DNA of 11,703 nucleotides, taken from Rubrivivax sp. Its GTDB lineage: Bacteria; Pseudomonadota; Gammaproteobacteria; Burkholderiales; Burkholderiaceae_C. The stretch lies in the NCBI GenBank assembly GCA_020851615.1, contig JADZCL010000171.1:1-11703 (forward strand). Reading direction: 5' to 3'. The notes below the pieces were generated by a model. It made no database searches and was not told the origin of the DNA. It was given only the letters and a program-made list of their open reading frames with translations. Shown here in pieces: positions 1 to 7,599 of this stretch. A program made the position numbers and the translations under genes. The stretch's first letter is position 1; the number at the start of each line of letters is the position of its first letter.

Positions 1-701
1 GCGGGCGCACGCCGGCGGTCGTGGCCGGACACTCGCTGGGCGAATACACGGCGCTGGTGGCTGCCGGCGCGCTGCGCCTGAGTGACGCCTTGCCGCTGGT
101 GCGCCTGCGCGCGCAGGCGATGCAGCGCGCGGTGCCGGTCGGGCAGGGCGCGATGGCGGCGATCCTCGGTCTGGATGCCGCCGAGGTCTCCCGCGTGTGT
201 GCCCAGGTGCAGGCGCAGCGGGGCGAGGTCGTCTCGGCCGCCAACTTCAACGACCCGAAGCAGACGGTGATCTCGGGCGCCAAGGCGGCAGTCGATGCGG
301 CCTGCGAGGCACTGAAGGCGGCCGGGGCCAAACGGGCGCTGCCGCTGGCGGTCTCGGCGCCGTTCCACTGCGCCCTGATGAAACCAGCCGCCGAAGACCT
401 GCAGCCGGTGCTGGCGCGTACGGACTTCGCGCCGCCGGCGATCGACGTGATCAACAACATCGACGTGCAGGCCCCGCGCGAGGGCGCGGCGATTCGCGAC
501 GCGCTCTACCGCCAGGCCTTCGGCCCGGTGCGCTGGGTCGAGATCGTGCAGGCCATGCGTGCTCGCGGCGTGGATGCGATCATCGAGTGCGGCCCGGGCA
601 AGGTGCTCTCGGGCATGGTCAAGCGCATCGAGCCCGAACTGCGCACGACGACCGTGCTCGACCCGGCCTCGCTGGTCCAGGCCAAGGAGCTGCTGGCATG
701 A
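1..701 (+). CDS. fabD: FabD, malonyl-CoA:ACP transacylase (5' end outside window)
   Basis: Transfers malonate from malonyl-CoA to the phosphopantetheine arm of ACP in the cytoplasm, supplying the extender unit for fatty-acid synthesis. The open frame enters from the left edge (first whole codon at 3), and about 85 N-terminal residues are missing compared with the usual ~310. The nucleophile elbow GHSLGEY begins at 27, with the catalytic Ser in its centre. The block GAMAAILG lies near 145-170. APFHCALM near 357-380 carries the catalytic His. The C-terminal ECGPGKVLSGMV block, at about 586-620, is typical of the family. An internal GTG at 21 is not the start, because the frame continues upstream and the active site would sit at the very N-terminus. 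The stop overlaps the fabG start (ATGA), implying translational coupling. Identity is near certain from motifs and context. Confidence 0.97.
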   Translation, partial: GRTPAVVAGHSLGEYTALVAAGALRLSDALPLVRLRAQAMQRAVPVGQGAMAAILGLDAAEVSRVCAQVQAQRGEVVSAANFNDPKQTVISGAKAAVDAACEALKAAGAKRALPLAVSAPFHCALMKPAAEDLQPVLARTDFAPPAIDVINNIDVQAPREGAAIRDALYRQAFGPVRWVEIVQAMRARGVDAIIECGPGKVLSGMVKRIEPELRTTTVLDPASLVQAKELLA

Positions 702-1459
702 CGAATCCCGCAACGGCCCCGACAGCGGTCGGGCAGGTGGCCCTGGTCACCGGCGCCTCACGCGGCATCGGCCGCGCGATCGCCGCGCGCCTGGCCGAAC
801 AGGGCATGCAGGTCACCGGCACGGCGACGACCGAGGCCGGCGCGGTGGCGATCTCGCAGGCGCTGGCAGGGCATCCGGGCTGTGCGGGCATCTGCCTGAA
901 CGTCAACGACGGGCCGGCGCTGGAGGCCGCGATCGACGCCCTCGTCAGGCAGCGCGGCGCGCTGCACGTGCTGGTCAACAACGCCGGCATCACGCGGGAT
1001 GGACTGGCCATGCGCATGCGTGACGAGGACTGGGACGCGGTGCTGGACACGAACCTGAAGGCCGTCTTCCGCGCTTGCCGCACGGCGATGCGCACGATGA
1101 TGAAGCAGCGCTACGGGCGAATCGTCAACATCACCTCGGTCGTGGGTGCCAGCGGCAACGGCGGACAGGCCAACTACGCGGCCGCCAAGGCCGGCGTGGC
1201 CGGCCTGACGCGCGCGCTGGCACGCGAGCTGGGCAGCCGCAGCATCACCGTCAACTGCGTCGCGCCGGGCTTCATCGCCACCGACATGACCGATGCGCTG
1301 ACCGACGCGCAGAAGACGGCACTGCTGGGGGCGATTCCACTGGCGCGCCTGGGCACCCCGGCGGACGTCGCGCACGCGGCGGCCTTTCTCGCGTCGCCCG
1401 AGGCGGGCTACATCACGGGTGCCGAGTTGCACGTCAACGGCGGCATGTACATGAGCTGA
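698..1459 (+). CDS. fabG: FabG, 3-ketoacyl-ACP reductase
   Basis: NADPH-dependent reduction of 3-ketoacyl-ACP to 3-hydroxyacyl-ACP, the first reductive step of each elongation cycle. The 253-residue protein is a classical short-chain dehydrogenase. The cofactor loop TGASRGIG is at residues 18-25, the NNAG motif lies near residue 100, and the catalytic Ser147, Tyr160 and Lys164 sit in ITSVVG and YAAAK. The C-terminus ends ITGAELHVNGGMYMS, as in other FabG proteins. The start ATG at 698 overlaps the fabD stop by 4 nt. It gives about ten more N-terminal residues than the shortest homologues I remember, and no better start is visible. Generic SDR reductases share this fold, but the position between fabD and acpP settles the assignment. 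Confidence 0.97.
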   Translation: MTNPATAPTAVGQVALVTGASRGIGRAIAARLAEQGMQVTGTATTEAGAVAISQALAGHPGCAGICLNVNDGPALEAAIDALVRQRGALHVLVNNAGITRDGLAMRMRDEDWDAVLDTNLKAVFRACRTAMRTMMKQRYGRIVNITSVVGASGNGGQANYAAAKAGVAGLTRALARELGSRSITVNCVAPGFIATDMTDALTDAQKTALLGAIPLARLGTPADVAHAAAFLASPEAGYITGAELHVNGGMYMS

Positions 1460-1777
<318 letters not shown>

Positions 1778-1786
1778 GCGCGGGTG

Positions 1787-3034
1787 ATGGGCAAGCGGCG
1801 TATCGTCGTCACTGGCCTGGGCATCATCAGCCCCGTGGGCAACACGGTGGCCGAGGCCTGGGCGAACATCGTCGCCGGCCGTACCGGAGTGGGCCCGGTC
1901 ACGAAGTACGACGTCTCGACGATGAACTCGCGCATCGCCGGCGAGGTCCGCGGCTTCGATGCCGAAAGCGTCTTCCCCGTCAAGGAGGCGCGTCATGTCG
2001 ATACCTTCGTGCACTATGGCGTTGCCGCCGCGCTGCAGGCGGTGGCCGATGCCGGACTGCCGCATGGGCAGGCGCTGGCCGAGGAGGAGGCGCAGCGCTA
2101 CGGCTGCATGATCGGCTCGGGCATCGGCGGGCTGCCGATGATCGAGGCCAACTACAAGGAATTCCACGAGCGAGGTGCGCGGCGCATTTCGCCCTTCCTG
2201 ATCCCGGGCTCGATCATCAACATGATCTCGGGCCACGTCTCGATTCGCCTGGGCTACACGGGGCCGAACCTGGCGGTGGTAACGGCTTGCACGACCGGGC
2301 TGCACGGTGTGGGCCTGGCCGCGCGCCTGATCCAGTACGGCGACGCCGATGTGATGCTTGCCGGCGGTGCGGATTCGACGATCTCGGCGCTGGGCGTCGG
2401 CGGCTTTGCTGCTGCGCGCGCGCTGTCCACCCGCAACGACGACCCGGCCGGCGCCTCGCGCCCCTGGGACCGCGGCCGCGATGGGTTCGTGATCGGCGAG
2501 GGCGCGGGCGTGCTCGTGCTCGAGGAACGGGAGAGGGCGCTGGCCCGCGGTGCCCGGGTCTACGCCGAATTGGTCGGCTTCGGGATGAGCGGCGACGCCC
2601 ACCACATCACGGCACCCAATGTGGACGGGCCGCGCCGCTCGATGCAGGCCGCGTTGCGCGATGCGGGGCTCAACGCCGACGCGGTGCAGTACCTGAACGC
2701 ACACGGCACATCGACGCCGCTGGGCGACCTCAACGAGACCAACGCGGTCAAGGCAGCCTTCGGTGCCGCTGCGCGGGACGGCCTGGTGATCAGTTCGACC
2801 AAGTCGATGACTGGTCACCTGCTGGGTGGGGCAGGCGGGATCGAGTCGGTGTTCACGGTGCTTTCGTTGCATCACCAGGTGGCGCCGCCGACGATCAACC
2901 TCACCGATCCCGACCCGGAGTGCGATCTCGACTACTGCGCCAACGAGGCGCGCAGCATGAAGATCGATGTCGCGATGAAGAACAACTTCGGCTTCGGCGG
3001 CACCAACGGCACGCTGCTGTTCGCGCGCGCCTGA
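1787..3034 (+). CDS. fabF: FabF, 3-ketoacyl-ACP synthase II
   Basis: Condenses malonyl-ACP with acyl-ACP in chain elongation; FabF-type enzymes elongate C16:1 and set temperature-dependent membrane composition. Counting from the ATG at 1787 (415 residues), the catalytic set is complete: Cys168 in TACTTG, His306 in NAHGTSTPLGD, and Lys339 and His344 in STKSMTGHLLGGAGG. The glycine-rich NNFGFGGTN loop is near the C-terminus. Length and motif spacing match FabF. A GTG at 1784 directly precedes the ATG and could serve instead, adding one residue; I chose ATG because homologues begin M-x-KRR. No clear Shine-Dalgarno is seen, and the 9-nt distance to acpP suggests coupling. FabB is an alternative in principle, but the position after acpP supports FabF. 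Confidence 0.96.
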   Translation: MGKRRIVVTGLGIISPVGNTVAEAWANIVAGRTGVGPVTKYDVSTMNSRIAGEVRGFDAESVFPVKEARHVDTFVHYGVAAALQAVADAGLPHGQALAEEEAQRYGCMIGSGIGGLPMIEANYKEFHERGARRISPFLIPGSIINMISGHVSIRLGYTGPNLAVVTACTTGLHGVGLAARLIQYGDADVMLAGGADSTISALGVGGFAAARALSTRNDDPAGASRPWDRGRDGFVIGEGAGVLVLEERERALARGARVYAELVGFGMSGDAHHITAPNVDGPRRSMQAALRDAGLNADAVQYLNAHGTSTPLGDLNETNAVKAAFGAAARDGLVISSTKSMTGHLLGGAGGIESVFTVLSLHHQVAPPTINLTDPDPECDLDYCANEARSMKIDVAMKNNFGFGGTNGTLLFARA

Positions 3035-3039
3035 CCCGC

Positions 3040-3492
3040 ATGCGCGCCGCGCCGCCGGTGCTGATGGCCTGCGGCCCCGACTTCCGCTGGCAGGCCGCGA
3101 TGGCTGTGCTCGCAGCTGCTGCAGGCGCAACGCTGCTGGGGTGGCTGTGTGCCTGGACGGACGCTGGCAGCATGGTCATTGCCGCCGCCACAGCCGCCGG
3201 GGCGGCGCTGGCGGGGGTGGCCGCCTGGCGCCACCTGGGCCGTTTGCCTGCCGGGCGGCTGTTCTGGGATGGCCGGACCTGGCTCCTGGATGGGGCACCG
3301 GGATGGATCGAGCCGAAGCTGGATCTCGGCGACCTGGCGTTGCTGCACTGGCGCGGTGAGGCGGGCGGCCGTTGGCTGCCGCTGTCGTTCACCCGCTGTG
3401 GTGCGCCGGCGCATCTGGCGCGGGCGGCGCTGCGTGCGCATGCAGGTCCGCTGGCCGCCGACCCGACGGATCGACGGGCCCCGCATGGCTGA
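3040..3492 (+). CDS. Small two-helix membrane protein, YgfX/CptA-like
   Basis: Encodes 150 residues. What is visible: two hydrophobic segments forming a short hairpin (about residues 19-39 and 43-63), a basic junction (WRHLGRLPAGR), then a soluble C-terminal part with regularly spaced tryptophans (LFWDGRTWLLDG, LDLGDLALLHW, GGRWLPLSF) and a helical end. This layout and the W/DG pattern resemble the YgfX family (PF07254), inner-membrane proteins whose E. coli member is known as CptA. That is an impression from pattern, not an alignment. It begins 5 nt after fabF, and its last 8 nt overlap rpoE, so it is probably co-transcribed and coupled to the sigma factor. The function here is unknown, and a link to envelope stress is inference from position only. 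Confidence 0.7.
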   Translation: MRAAPPVLMACGPDFRWQAAMAVLAAAAGATLLGWLCAWTDAGSMVIAAATAAGAALAGVAAWRHLGRLPAGRLFWDGRTWLLDGAPGWIEPKLDLGDLALLHWRGEAGGRWLPLSFTRCGAPAHLARAALRAHAGPLAADPTDRRAPHG

Positions 3493-4099
3493 GGCCCACG
3501 ACACCGACACCCTGCTGGTCGAGCGTGCGCGGCGTGGCGAGACGGCCGCGTTCGAGATGCTGGTGGTCAAGTACCAGCGGCGCATCGAGCGCCTCATCTC
3601 GCGCATGGTGCGCGATGTCGACCTGGTGCCGGACATCGCGCAGGAAACCTTCGTGCGTGCATGGCGGGCGCTGCCGCAGTTTCGCGGCGAGAGCGCCTTC
3701 TACACCTGGCTCTACCGTATCGCCATAAACACCGCCAAGAAGGCCCTGGGCGACCTGAAGCGTGACCCGCTGGTGCCGGAAGCCAGCCTGGCGCGCGGCG
3801 GCGAGGAGGGCGAGGAAACTTCCCGCGTCGAGAACGAACTAAGCGACGGCGAAACGCCCGAAGCGCTGCTGGCGAGCAAAGAGATCGCGGCGGCGGTCAA
3901 CGCGGCGATCGAGGCCTTGTCCGATGATCTGCGGCAGGCGATCACGCTGCGCGAGATCGAAGGCCTGAGCTACGAAGAGATATCCGAAGTCATGAACTGC
4001 CCCATCGGCACCGTCCGGTCCCGCATCTTCCGCGCCCGCGAGGCGATCGCCAGCCGGCTGCGGCCGCTGCTCGATACGCGCGCGGGCGAGCGCTGGTGA
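3485..4099 (+). CDS. rpoE: RpoE/AlgU, extracytoplasmic-function sigma factor
   Basis: Group IV sigma factor that directs RNA polymerase to envelope-stress promoters and is held inactive by the membrane protein RseA. From ATG 3485 it is 204 residues, normal for RpoE. Region 2 covers roughly residues 20-95, with DIAQETFVRAWRAL from residue 50 and FYTWLYRIAINTAKK after it. A charged linker rich in Glu follows. The region 4 helix-turn-helix (LSYEEISEVMNCPIGTVRSRIF) starts at residue 161. The start overlaps the preceding small membrane gene by 8 nt. An open frame extends in phase upstream to 3149, but that extension is a shadow of the small gene and does not resemble a sigma factor. The neighbours rseA, rseB and mucD make this the sigma-E/AlgU orthologue. 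Confidence 0.97.
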   Translation: MAEAHDTDTLLVERARRGETAAFEMLVVKYQRRIERLISRMVRDVDLVPDIAQETFVRAWRALPQFRGESAFYTWLYRIAINTAKKALGDLKRDPLVPEASLARGGEEGEETSRVENELSDGETPEALLASKEIAAAVNAAIEALSDDLRQAITLREIEGLSYEEISEVMNCPIGTVRSRIFRAREAIASRLRPLLDTRAGERW

Positions 4100-4117
4100 C
4101 GGCGGCGGGCAGACCGT

Positions 4118-4804
4118 ATGCCGGCCTCCACTGCGAAAGCCAATTCCATGAACTCGAGTCCAGTGCCCGATCCAGCCGCTGCCCCTTTGCGTGGCGAGTG
4201 CCTGTCGAGTCTCGTCGATGGTGAGGGTCCCGTCGGCGGGCTCGAGGATGCGTGCCGGTGCTGGAACTCCGACCCGGACCTGCAGCGCGACTGGCAGCTC
4301 TACCACTTGATCGGGGATGTGCTGCGCTCGGATGAGTTGAGTCCGGCACCCGGGGCCGGGGCCGCCTCCCTCGCGCGGCTGCGCACGCGCTTGGCGGCCG
4401 AGCCGGTGCCACTGGCGCCGGCGCGCCTGGCGCCCCCGGAGGTTCCGCGGACGGTGCGACGCTGGTCGATGCCGCTGGCGATCGCCGCCGGTCTGGCCGG
4501 CGTGGTGGTCGTCGGGACGGCCGTGGTTGGCGTGCGCCAGGAACCGCAAGGCGCGGGCTGGGGTGAACAGGTCCTTGCGGCGTCTGGAACCGGCAACCGC
4601 AGCATGGGCGTTGCCGGATTGCCCGTGGCTGCTGTGCCGCCGGCGCCGGCACCCGCGGTGCTGAGCGTGCCGGGACAGATGATGTTGCGGGACCCGCGCC
4701 TGGACGCCTATATCGAAGCCCACCGTGGCGCGCTGGCGCCCCTGCCTGTGGCCATGCCCGGTGCCGCCCTGCGCAGCGTCGACATGCGCGCAGTCGCCCG
4801 GTGA
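4118..4804 (+). CDS. rseA: RseA/MucA, membrane anti-sigma-E factor
   Basis: Single-pass inner-membrane protein that binds RpoE with its cytoplasmic N-terminus and is destroyed by regulated proteolysis under envelope stress. The N-terminal part reads LSSLVDGEG, then WNSDPDLQRDWQLYHLIGDVLRSDEL, matching the RseA N-terminal pattern (DGE start, W..Y.LIGD..R). One hydrophobic helix (about residues 118-136) follows a basic stretch. The periplasmic tail is Ala/Pro-rich and ends near DPRLDAYIEAHRGAL. At 228 residues it is in the usual range. The start is uncertain: ATG 4118 is used, but ATG 4148 would remove ten poorly conserved-looking residues, and neither has a good Shine-Dalgarno. It begins 18 nt after rpoE, and its stop overlaps the rseB GTG by 4 nt. 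Confidence 0.9.
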   Translation: MPASTAKANSMNSSPVPDPAAAPLRGECLSSLVDGEGPVGGLEDACRCWNSDPDLQRDWQLYHLIGDVLRSDELSPAPGAGAASLARLRTRLAAEPVPLAPARLAPPEVPRTVRRWSMPLAIAAGLAGVVVVGTAVVGVRQEPQGAGWGEQVLAASGTGNRSMGVAGLPVAAVPPAPAPAVLSVPGQMMLRDPRLDAYIEAHRGALAPLPVAMPGAALRSVDMRAVAR

Positions 4805-5844
4805 GCCGCATGCTGCCGCGCTGCGCGCGCACCGTGGCCGCACTCTGCCTGGTGGGTGGGCTGCTGCCCCTGGCTGCGGCAGCGCCACAAGGCAGCGGGG
4901 CCACCGCGGCGGCCAGCCTGCCGGTCGATGCCCAGGGCTGGCTGGCACGCATGCGCGCGGCGGCCAGTGAGCGCAACTACACCGGCACCATGACCTTCAC
5001 CGCCGGTGGCGGCGTGTCGACGAGTTCACGGGTTGCGCACTTCTGCGTCGGCGATCAGGTGTACGAGCGGATCGAAGCACTGGATGGCAAGCCGCGCCAG
5101 GTCTTTCGCCACAACGAACTCGTGCACACGGTGTGGCCGCAGACCGGTCTGGCCATCGTCGAGCGGCGCAGCCTGCCGACGGGTCTGCCCTCGTCAACGC
5201 AATCGGTCGACCCGAGCGCGCTCGAGCAATACGAATTGCGCGTCGAAGGGGACGACCGGGTGGCTGGCCGCGAGGCCCGCGTGCTCCTGCTGCAGCCGCG
5301 CGATGCGCTGCGCTACGCACAACGCGTGTGGACGGACCGCGAAACGGGTCTGATGCTGCGCACCGACGTGCTGGCGGCCGACCGCAGCGTGCTCGAGTCG
5401 GCCGGCTTCTCCAGCATCGAGATCGGCGTGCGGGCGCAGCCCGAGACGGTCCTGCAACCCATCCGCCAGCTCGATCGCCTGCGCTTGTTGCGCCCGACCC
5501 AGGTGGCGACCGGGCTCGAGGCCGAAGGCTGGATGCTGGCACCACCTCTGCCGGGCTTTCGGCTCACGGCCTGCGTCAAGCGGCCAGCGGCCGTGGAGCC
5601 GGCTGCCGCGGGCCAGATCCTGCGGCCCGAGGGCCTGCAGGCGGTGTTCAGCGATGGATTGACGCATGTCTCGCTCTTCATCGAACCAATGGATGCTGCA
5701 CGCATGCGCAAGCCCTTGCGCGCGCAGTTCGGGGCGACCCACTCGCTGTCCGGCCGCAAGGGCGAGTTCTGGATCACCGCCGTGGGTGACGCCCCGGCGG
5801 CAACCCTGCAGAGCTTGTTCGATGCGCTGCAGCGTCGGCCCTGA
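4801..5844 (+). CDS. rseB: RseB/MucB, periplasmic sigma-E regulator
   Basis: Periplasmic protein that binds the RseA tail and shields it from the site-1 protease; family members also sense mislocalised lipoprotein or LPS. The 347 residues begin with a signal peptide (basic start, hydrophobic core, Ala-rich end near residue 28). The N-terminal lipoprotein-carrier-like domain runs from about residue 45 (WLARMRAAA, NYTGTMTF, HNELVHTVWP) to about 210. A smaller C-terminal domain covers about 235-345 (LPGFRLTACVKRP, VFSDGLTHVSLFIEP, GEFWITAVGDAP). The start GTG at 4801 overlaps the rseA stop (GTGA). ATG 4810 is a possible alternative three codons in. The MucB/RseB assignment rests on these motifs and the rpoE-rseA context. 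Confidence 0.95.
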   Translation: MSRMLPRCARTVAALCLVGGLLPLAAAAPQGSGATAAASLPVDAQGWLARMRAAASERNYTGTMTFTAGGGVSTSSRVAHFCVGDQVYERIEALDGKPRQVFRHNELVHTVWPQTGLAIVERRSLPTGLPSSTQSVDPSALEQYELRVEGDDRVAGREARVLLLQPRDALRYAQRVWTDRETGLMLRTDVLAADRSVLESAGFSSIEIGVRAQPETVLQPIRQLDRLRLLRPTQVATGLEAEGWMLAPPLPGFRLTACVKRPAAVEPAAAGQILRPEGLQAVFSDGLTHVSLFIEPMDAARMRKPLRAQFGATHSLSGRKGEFWITAVGDAPAATLQSLFDALQRRP

Positions 5845-5922
5845 GACCCCGGCGTGCGTTGTGGTGTCCATGCCCGCGCGCCGATATGGGCGCCTGGTCT
5901 TCCGTTCCCTTTCACTCTTGCT

Positions 5923-5926
5923 GGAG
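5923..5926 (+). promoter_or_regulatory. Shine-Dalgarno deciding the mucD start
   Basis: GGAG lies 8 nt before ATG 5935. It selects this codon over an in-frame ATG at 5854 that would add 27 residues and bury the signal peptide. The 90-nt gap between rseB and mucD otherwise shows no clear promoter or hairpin. Confidence 0.65.
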
Positions 5927-5934
5927 CACACTGC

Positions 5935-7401
5935 ATGCGATCTTCGTTGGACCGCGCCCGCCCATTGATTCCCCTGCGCCTGTGGGCACTGCTGACGCTG
6001 CTGCTGGCCAGCGTGATCGCGGCCTGGCCGGTGCAGGCGCGCGCGCAGGCGGCGGCGCTGCCCGACTTCACCGAACTGGTCGAGCGCGTCGGGCCGGCGG
6101 TGGTCAACATCCGCACGCTCGAGCGCGCGCATGGACAGAGTCCACTGGGTGGGCTCGACCCGGGCGTGGAGGAGTTCTTCCGCCGCTTCGGCATCCCACT
6201 GCCCGGGCGCCCGGATCCGCGGCGTGCACCGCGCAATGAGGACGATGAGCAACAGCCGCGCCAGCGGGGCGTCGGCTCGGGCTTCATTCTCGGCCCTGAC
6301 GGCTACATCATGACGAATGCGCATGTCGTCGATGGCGCTGACGAGCTGATGGTCACGCTCACCGACAAGCGCGAGTTCAAGGCGCGCGTGATCGGCGCCG
6401 ACCGACGCACCGATGTCGCGCTGGTCAAGATCGAGGCGAGTGGCCTGCCGGCGGTGAAGATCGGCGACAGCCAGCGGCTGAAGGTGGGCGAATGGGTGAT
6501 GGCCATCGGCTCGCCCTTCGGGCTCGAGAACACCGTGACGGCGGGCATCGTCAGTGCCAAGGCGCGCGATACGGGCGAGTACGTGCCCTTCATCCAGACC
6601 GACGTGGCGATCAACCCCGGCAACTCCGGGGGGCCGCTCATCAACCTGCGCGGCGAGGTGGTCGGCATCAATTCGCAGATCTATAGCCGCTCGGGCGGCT
6701 TCATGGGCATCTCGTTTGCAATCCCGATCGACGAGGCCATGCGCGTGGCCGACCAATTGCGCGCCAGCGGGCGTGTCGTGCGCGGGCGCATCGGCGTGCA
6801 GATCGGGCCGGTGACAAAGGAAGTCGCCGAAGCGATCGGCCTGGGCAAGCCCGCCGGTGCGCTGGTACAGGCGGTCGAGTCCGGGCAGGCGGCGGAGAAG
6901 GCCGGAGTCGAGGCCGGTGACATCATCGTCAAGGTCGATGGCAAGACGGTGGAGAAGTCGAGCGATCTGCCGCGCATCATTGGCAATATCAAGCCGGGTT
7001 CGAAGACCACGCTGCAGGTTTTCCGCCGCGGCAGTTCGCGCGATCTCACGCTGACGGTAGGCGAGTTCGAGCCCGAGCAATCGGCACGCCGCGGGCCCGG
7101 TGAATCCGGTACGCCAGCGCCGACCAAGAGTGCTCTGGGCGTGGGCGTGTCGGACCTGAGTGACGCGCAGAAGAAGGAGCTGCGCGTGCGCGGCGGGGTG
7201 CGGGTGGACAGCGTCGAGGGTGCGGCCGCGCGCGCGGGTCTGCGCGAAGGCGACGTGATCCTCGCCCTGGACAGCACCGATATCACCGACGCGCGACAGT
7301 TCGCAAGCGTGGCCGCCAAGCTGGAGAAGGCACGCAGCGTCACCGTGCTGGTGCGCCGTGGCGAGGGGGTCAACTACCTCGTGATCCGGCCAGCGCGCTG
7401 A
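5935..7401 (+). CDS. mucD: MucD/DegP-type periplasmic serine protease (HtrA family)
   Basis: HtrA protease/chaperone that degrades misfolded periplasmic proteins and dampens sigma-E signalling. From ATG 5935 it is 488 residues. A signal peptide with a long hydrophobic core ends at about residue 38 (ARA-QA). The trypsin-like domain has a complete triad: His130 in TNAHVV, Asp160 in RRTDVALVKIE and Ser231 in NPGNSGGPL. The first PDZ domain spans about 279-375 (GRIGVQIGPV, AGVEAGDIIVKVDG) and the second about 400-488 (ALGVGVSDL, AGLREGDVILALD). A short charged, Gln-containing segment (about residues 95-112) occupies the place of the long regulatory LA loop of E. coli DegP, fitting MucD or DegQ better. 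It closes the rpoE operon and is followed by a terminator. The symbol degP would be equally acceptable. Confidence 0.95.
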   Translation: MRSSLDRARPLIPLRLWALLTLLLASVIAAWPVQARAQAAALPDFTELVERVGPAVVNIRTLERAHGQSPLGGLDPGVEEFFRRFGIPLPGRPDPRRAPRNEDDEQQPRQRGVGSGFILGPDGYIMTNAHVVDGADELMVTLTDKREFKARVIGADRRTDVALVKIEASGLPAVKIGDSQRLKVGEWVMAIGSPFGLENTVTAGIVSAKARDTGEYVPFIQTDVAINPGNSGGPLINLRGEVVGINSQIYSRSGGFMGISFAIPIDEAMRVADQLRASGRVVRGRIGVQIGPVTKEVAEAIGLGKPAGALVQAVESGQAAEKAGVEAGDIIVKVDGKTVEKSSDLPRIIGNIKPGSKTTLQVFRRGSSRDLTLTVGEFEPEQSARRGPGESGTPAPTKSALGVGVSDLSDAQKKELRVRGGVRVDSVEGAAARAGLREGDVILALDSTDITDARQFASVAAKLEKARSVTVLVRRGEGVNYLVIRPAR

Positions 7402-7425
7402 CGCAGAGGCCGACGCCACGGCCTT

Positions 7426-7467
7426 GACCCGACGCGGCTGTGCTCCGAGCAGCACGTCGGGTCTTTT
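7426..7467 (-). other. Lower-strand side of the mucD-lepA stem (see terminator entry)
   Basis: The 9-bp stem is a perfect inverted repeat, so it would also form in any transcript from the lower strand. On that strand no T-run follows it, so it should not terminate there. This entry only records that the terminator is unidirectional. Confidence 0.3.
7426..7467 (+). terminator. Rho-independent terminator of the rpoE-mucD operon
   Basis: A perfect 9-bp stem, GACCCGACG (7426-7434) with CGTCGGGTC (7455-7463), is followed at once by TTTT. The 20-nt loop can form a small inner pairing (TGCT/AGCA). It begins 25 nt after the mucD stop. A weaker 5-bp hairpin (AGGCC/GGCCT, 7407-7424) sits between. This separates the envelope-stress operon from the lepA region. 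Confidence 0.85.
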
Positions 7468-7488
7468 CGCATCGTGGATTCAAGCAAT

Positions 7489-7507
7489 GATCACGCCAGC
7501 TGTGATC
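7489..7507. repeat. Inverted repeat GATCAC-N7-GTGATC
   Basis: Perfect 6-bp arms at 7489-7494 and 7502-7507 with a 7-nt centre. It lies just after the mucD terminator and is not followed by a T-run. It could be a protein-binding site or chance. It does not match the CRP (TGTGA-N6-TCACA) or FNR (TTGAT-N4-ATCAA) arrangement. Confidence 0.35.
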
Positions 7508-7599
7508 CTTGGCGATCGATACTTACATGAAGTGTGCGCATGCTTCCATTTTGACCGCTGTGGCTGGATTTACGACTCGTGCGTCTAGAATCCAGGCCC

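Noticed and set aside
3149..3484. Upstream in-frame extension of rpoE
   Set aside because: It overlaps the YgfX-like gene in another frame, is Arg/Trp/Cys-rich and unlike any sigma factor; ATG 3485 gives the standard RpoE length.
3814..3843. GGAAACTT followed by 16 bp and ACTAAG inside rpoE, resembling a sigma-E promoter for rseA-rseB-mucD
   Set aside because: The -35 has an inserted A relative to GGAACTT, the -10 is poor, and the site is ordinary rpoE coding sequence.
4115..4120. Six-base complementarity between the small-RNA loop (CATACG, 7792-7797) and the rseA start codon region (CGTATG)
   Set aside because: Attractive because it covers the ATG, but pairing stops at 6 bp on both sides, which is expected by chance.
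5854..5934. N-terminal extension of mucD to ATG 5854
   Set aside because: It would place the signal peptide about 40 residues inside the protein; ATG 5935 has a Shine-Dalgarno and a proper export signal.
7551..7591. TTGACC (7551) and TAGAAT (7586) as one sigma-70 promoter
   Set aside because: The spacer is 29 bp, far outside 16-18, and no other -35 fits the TAGAAT.
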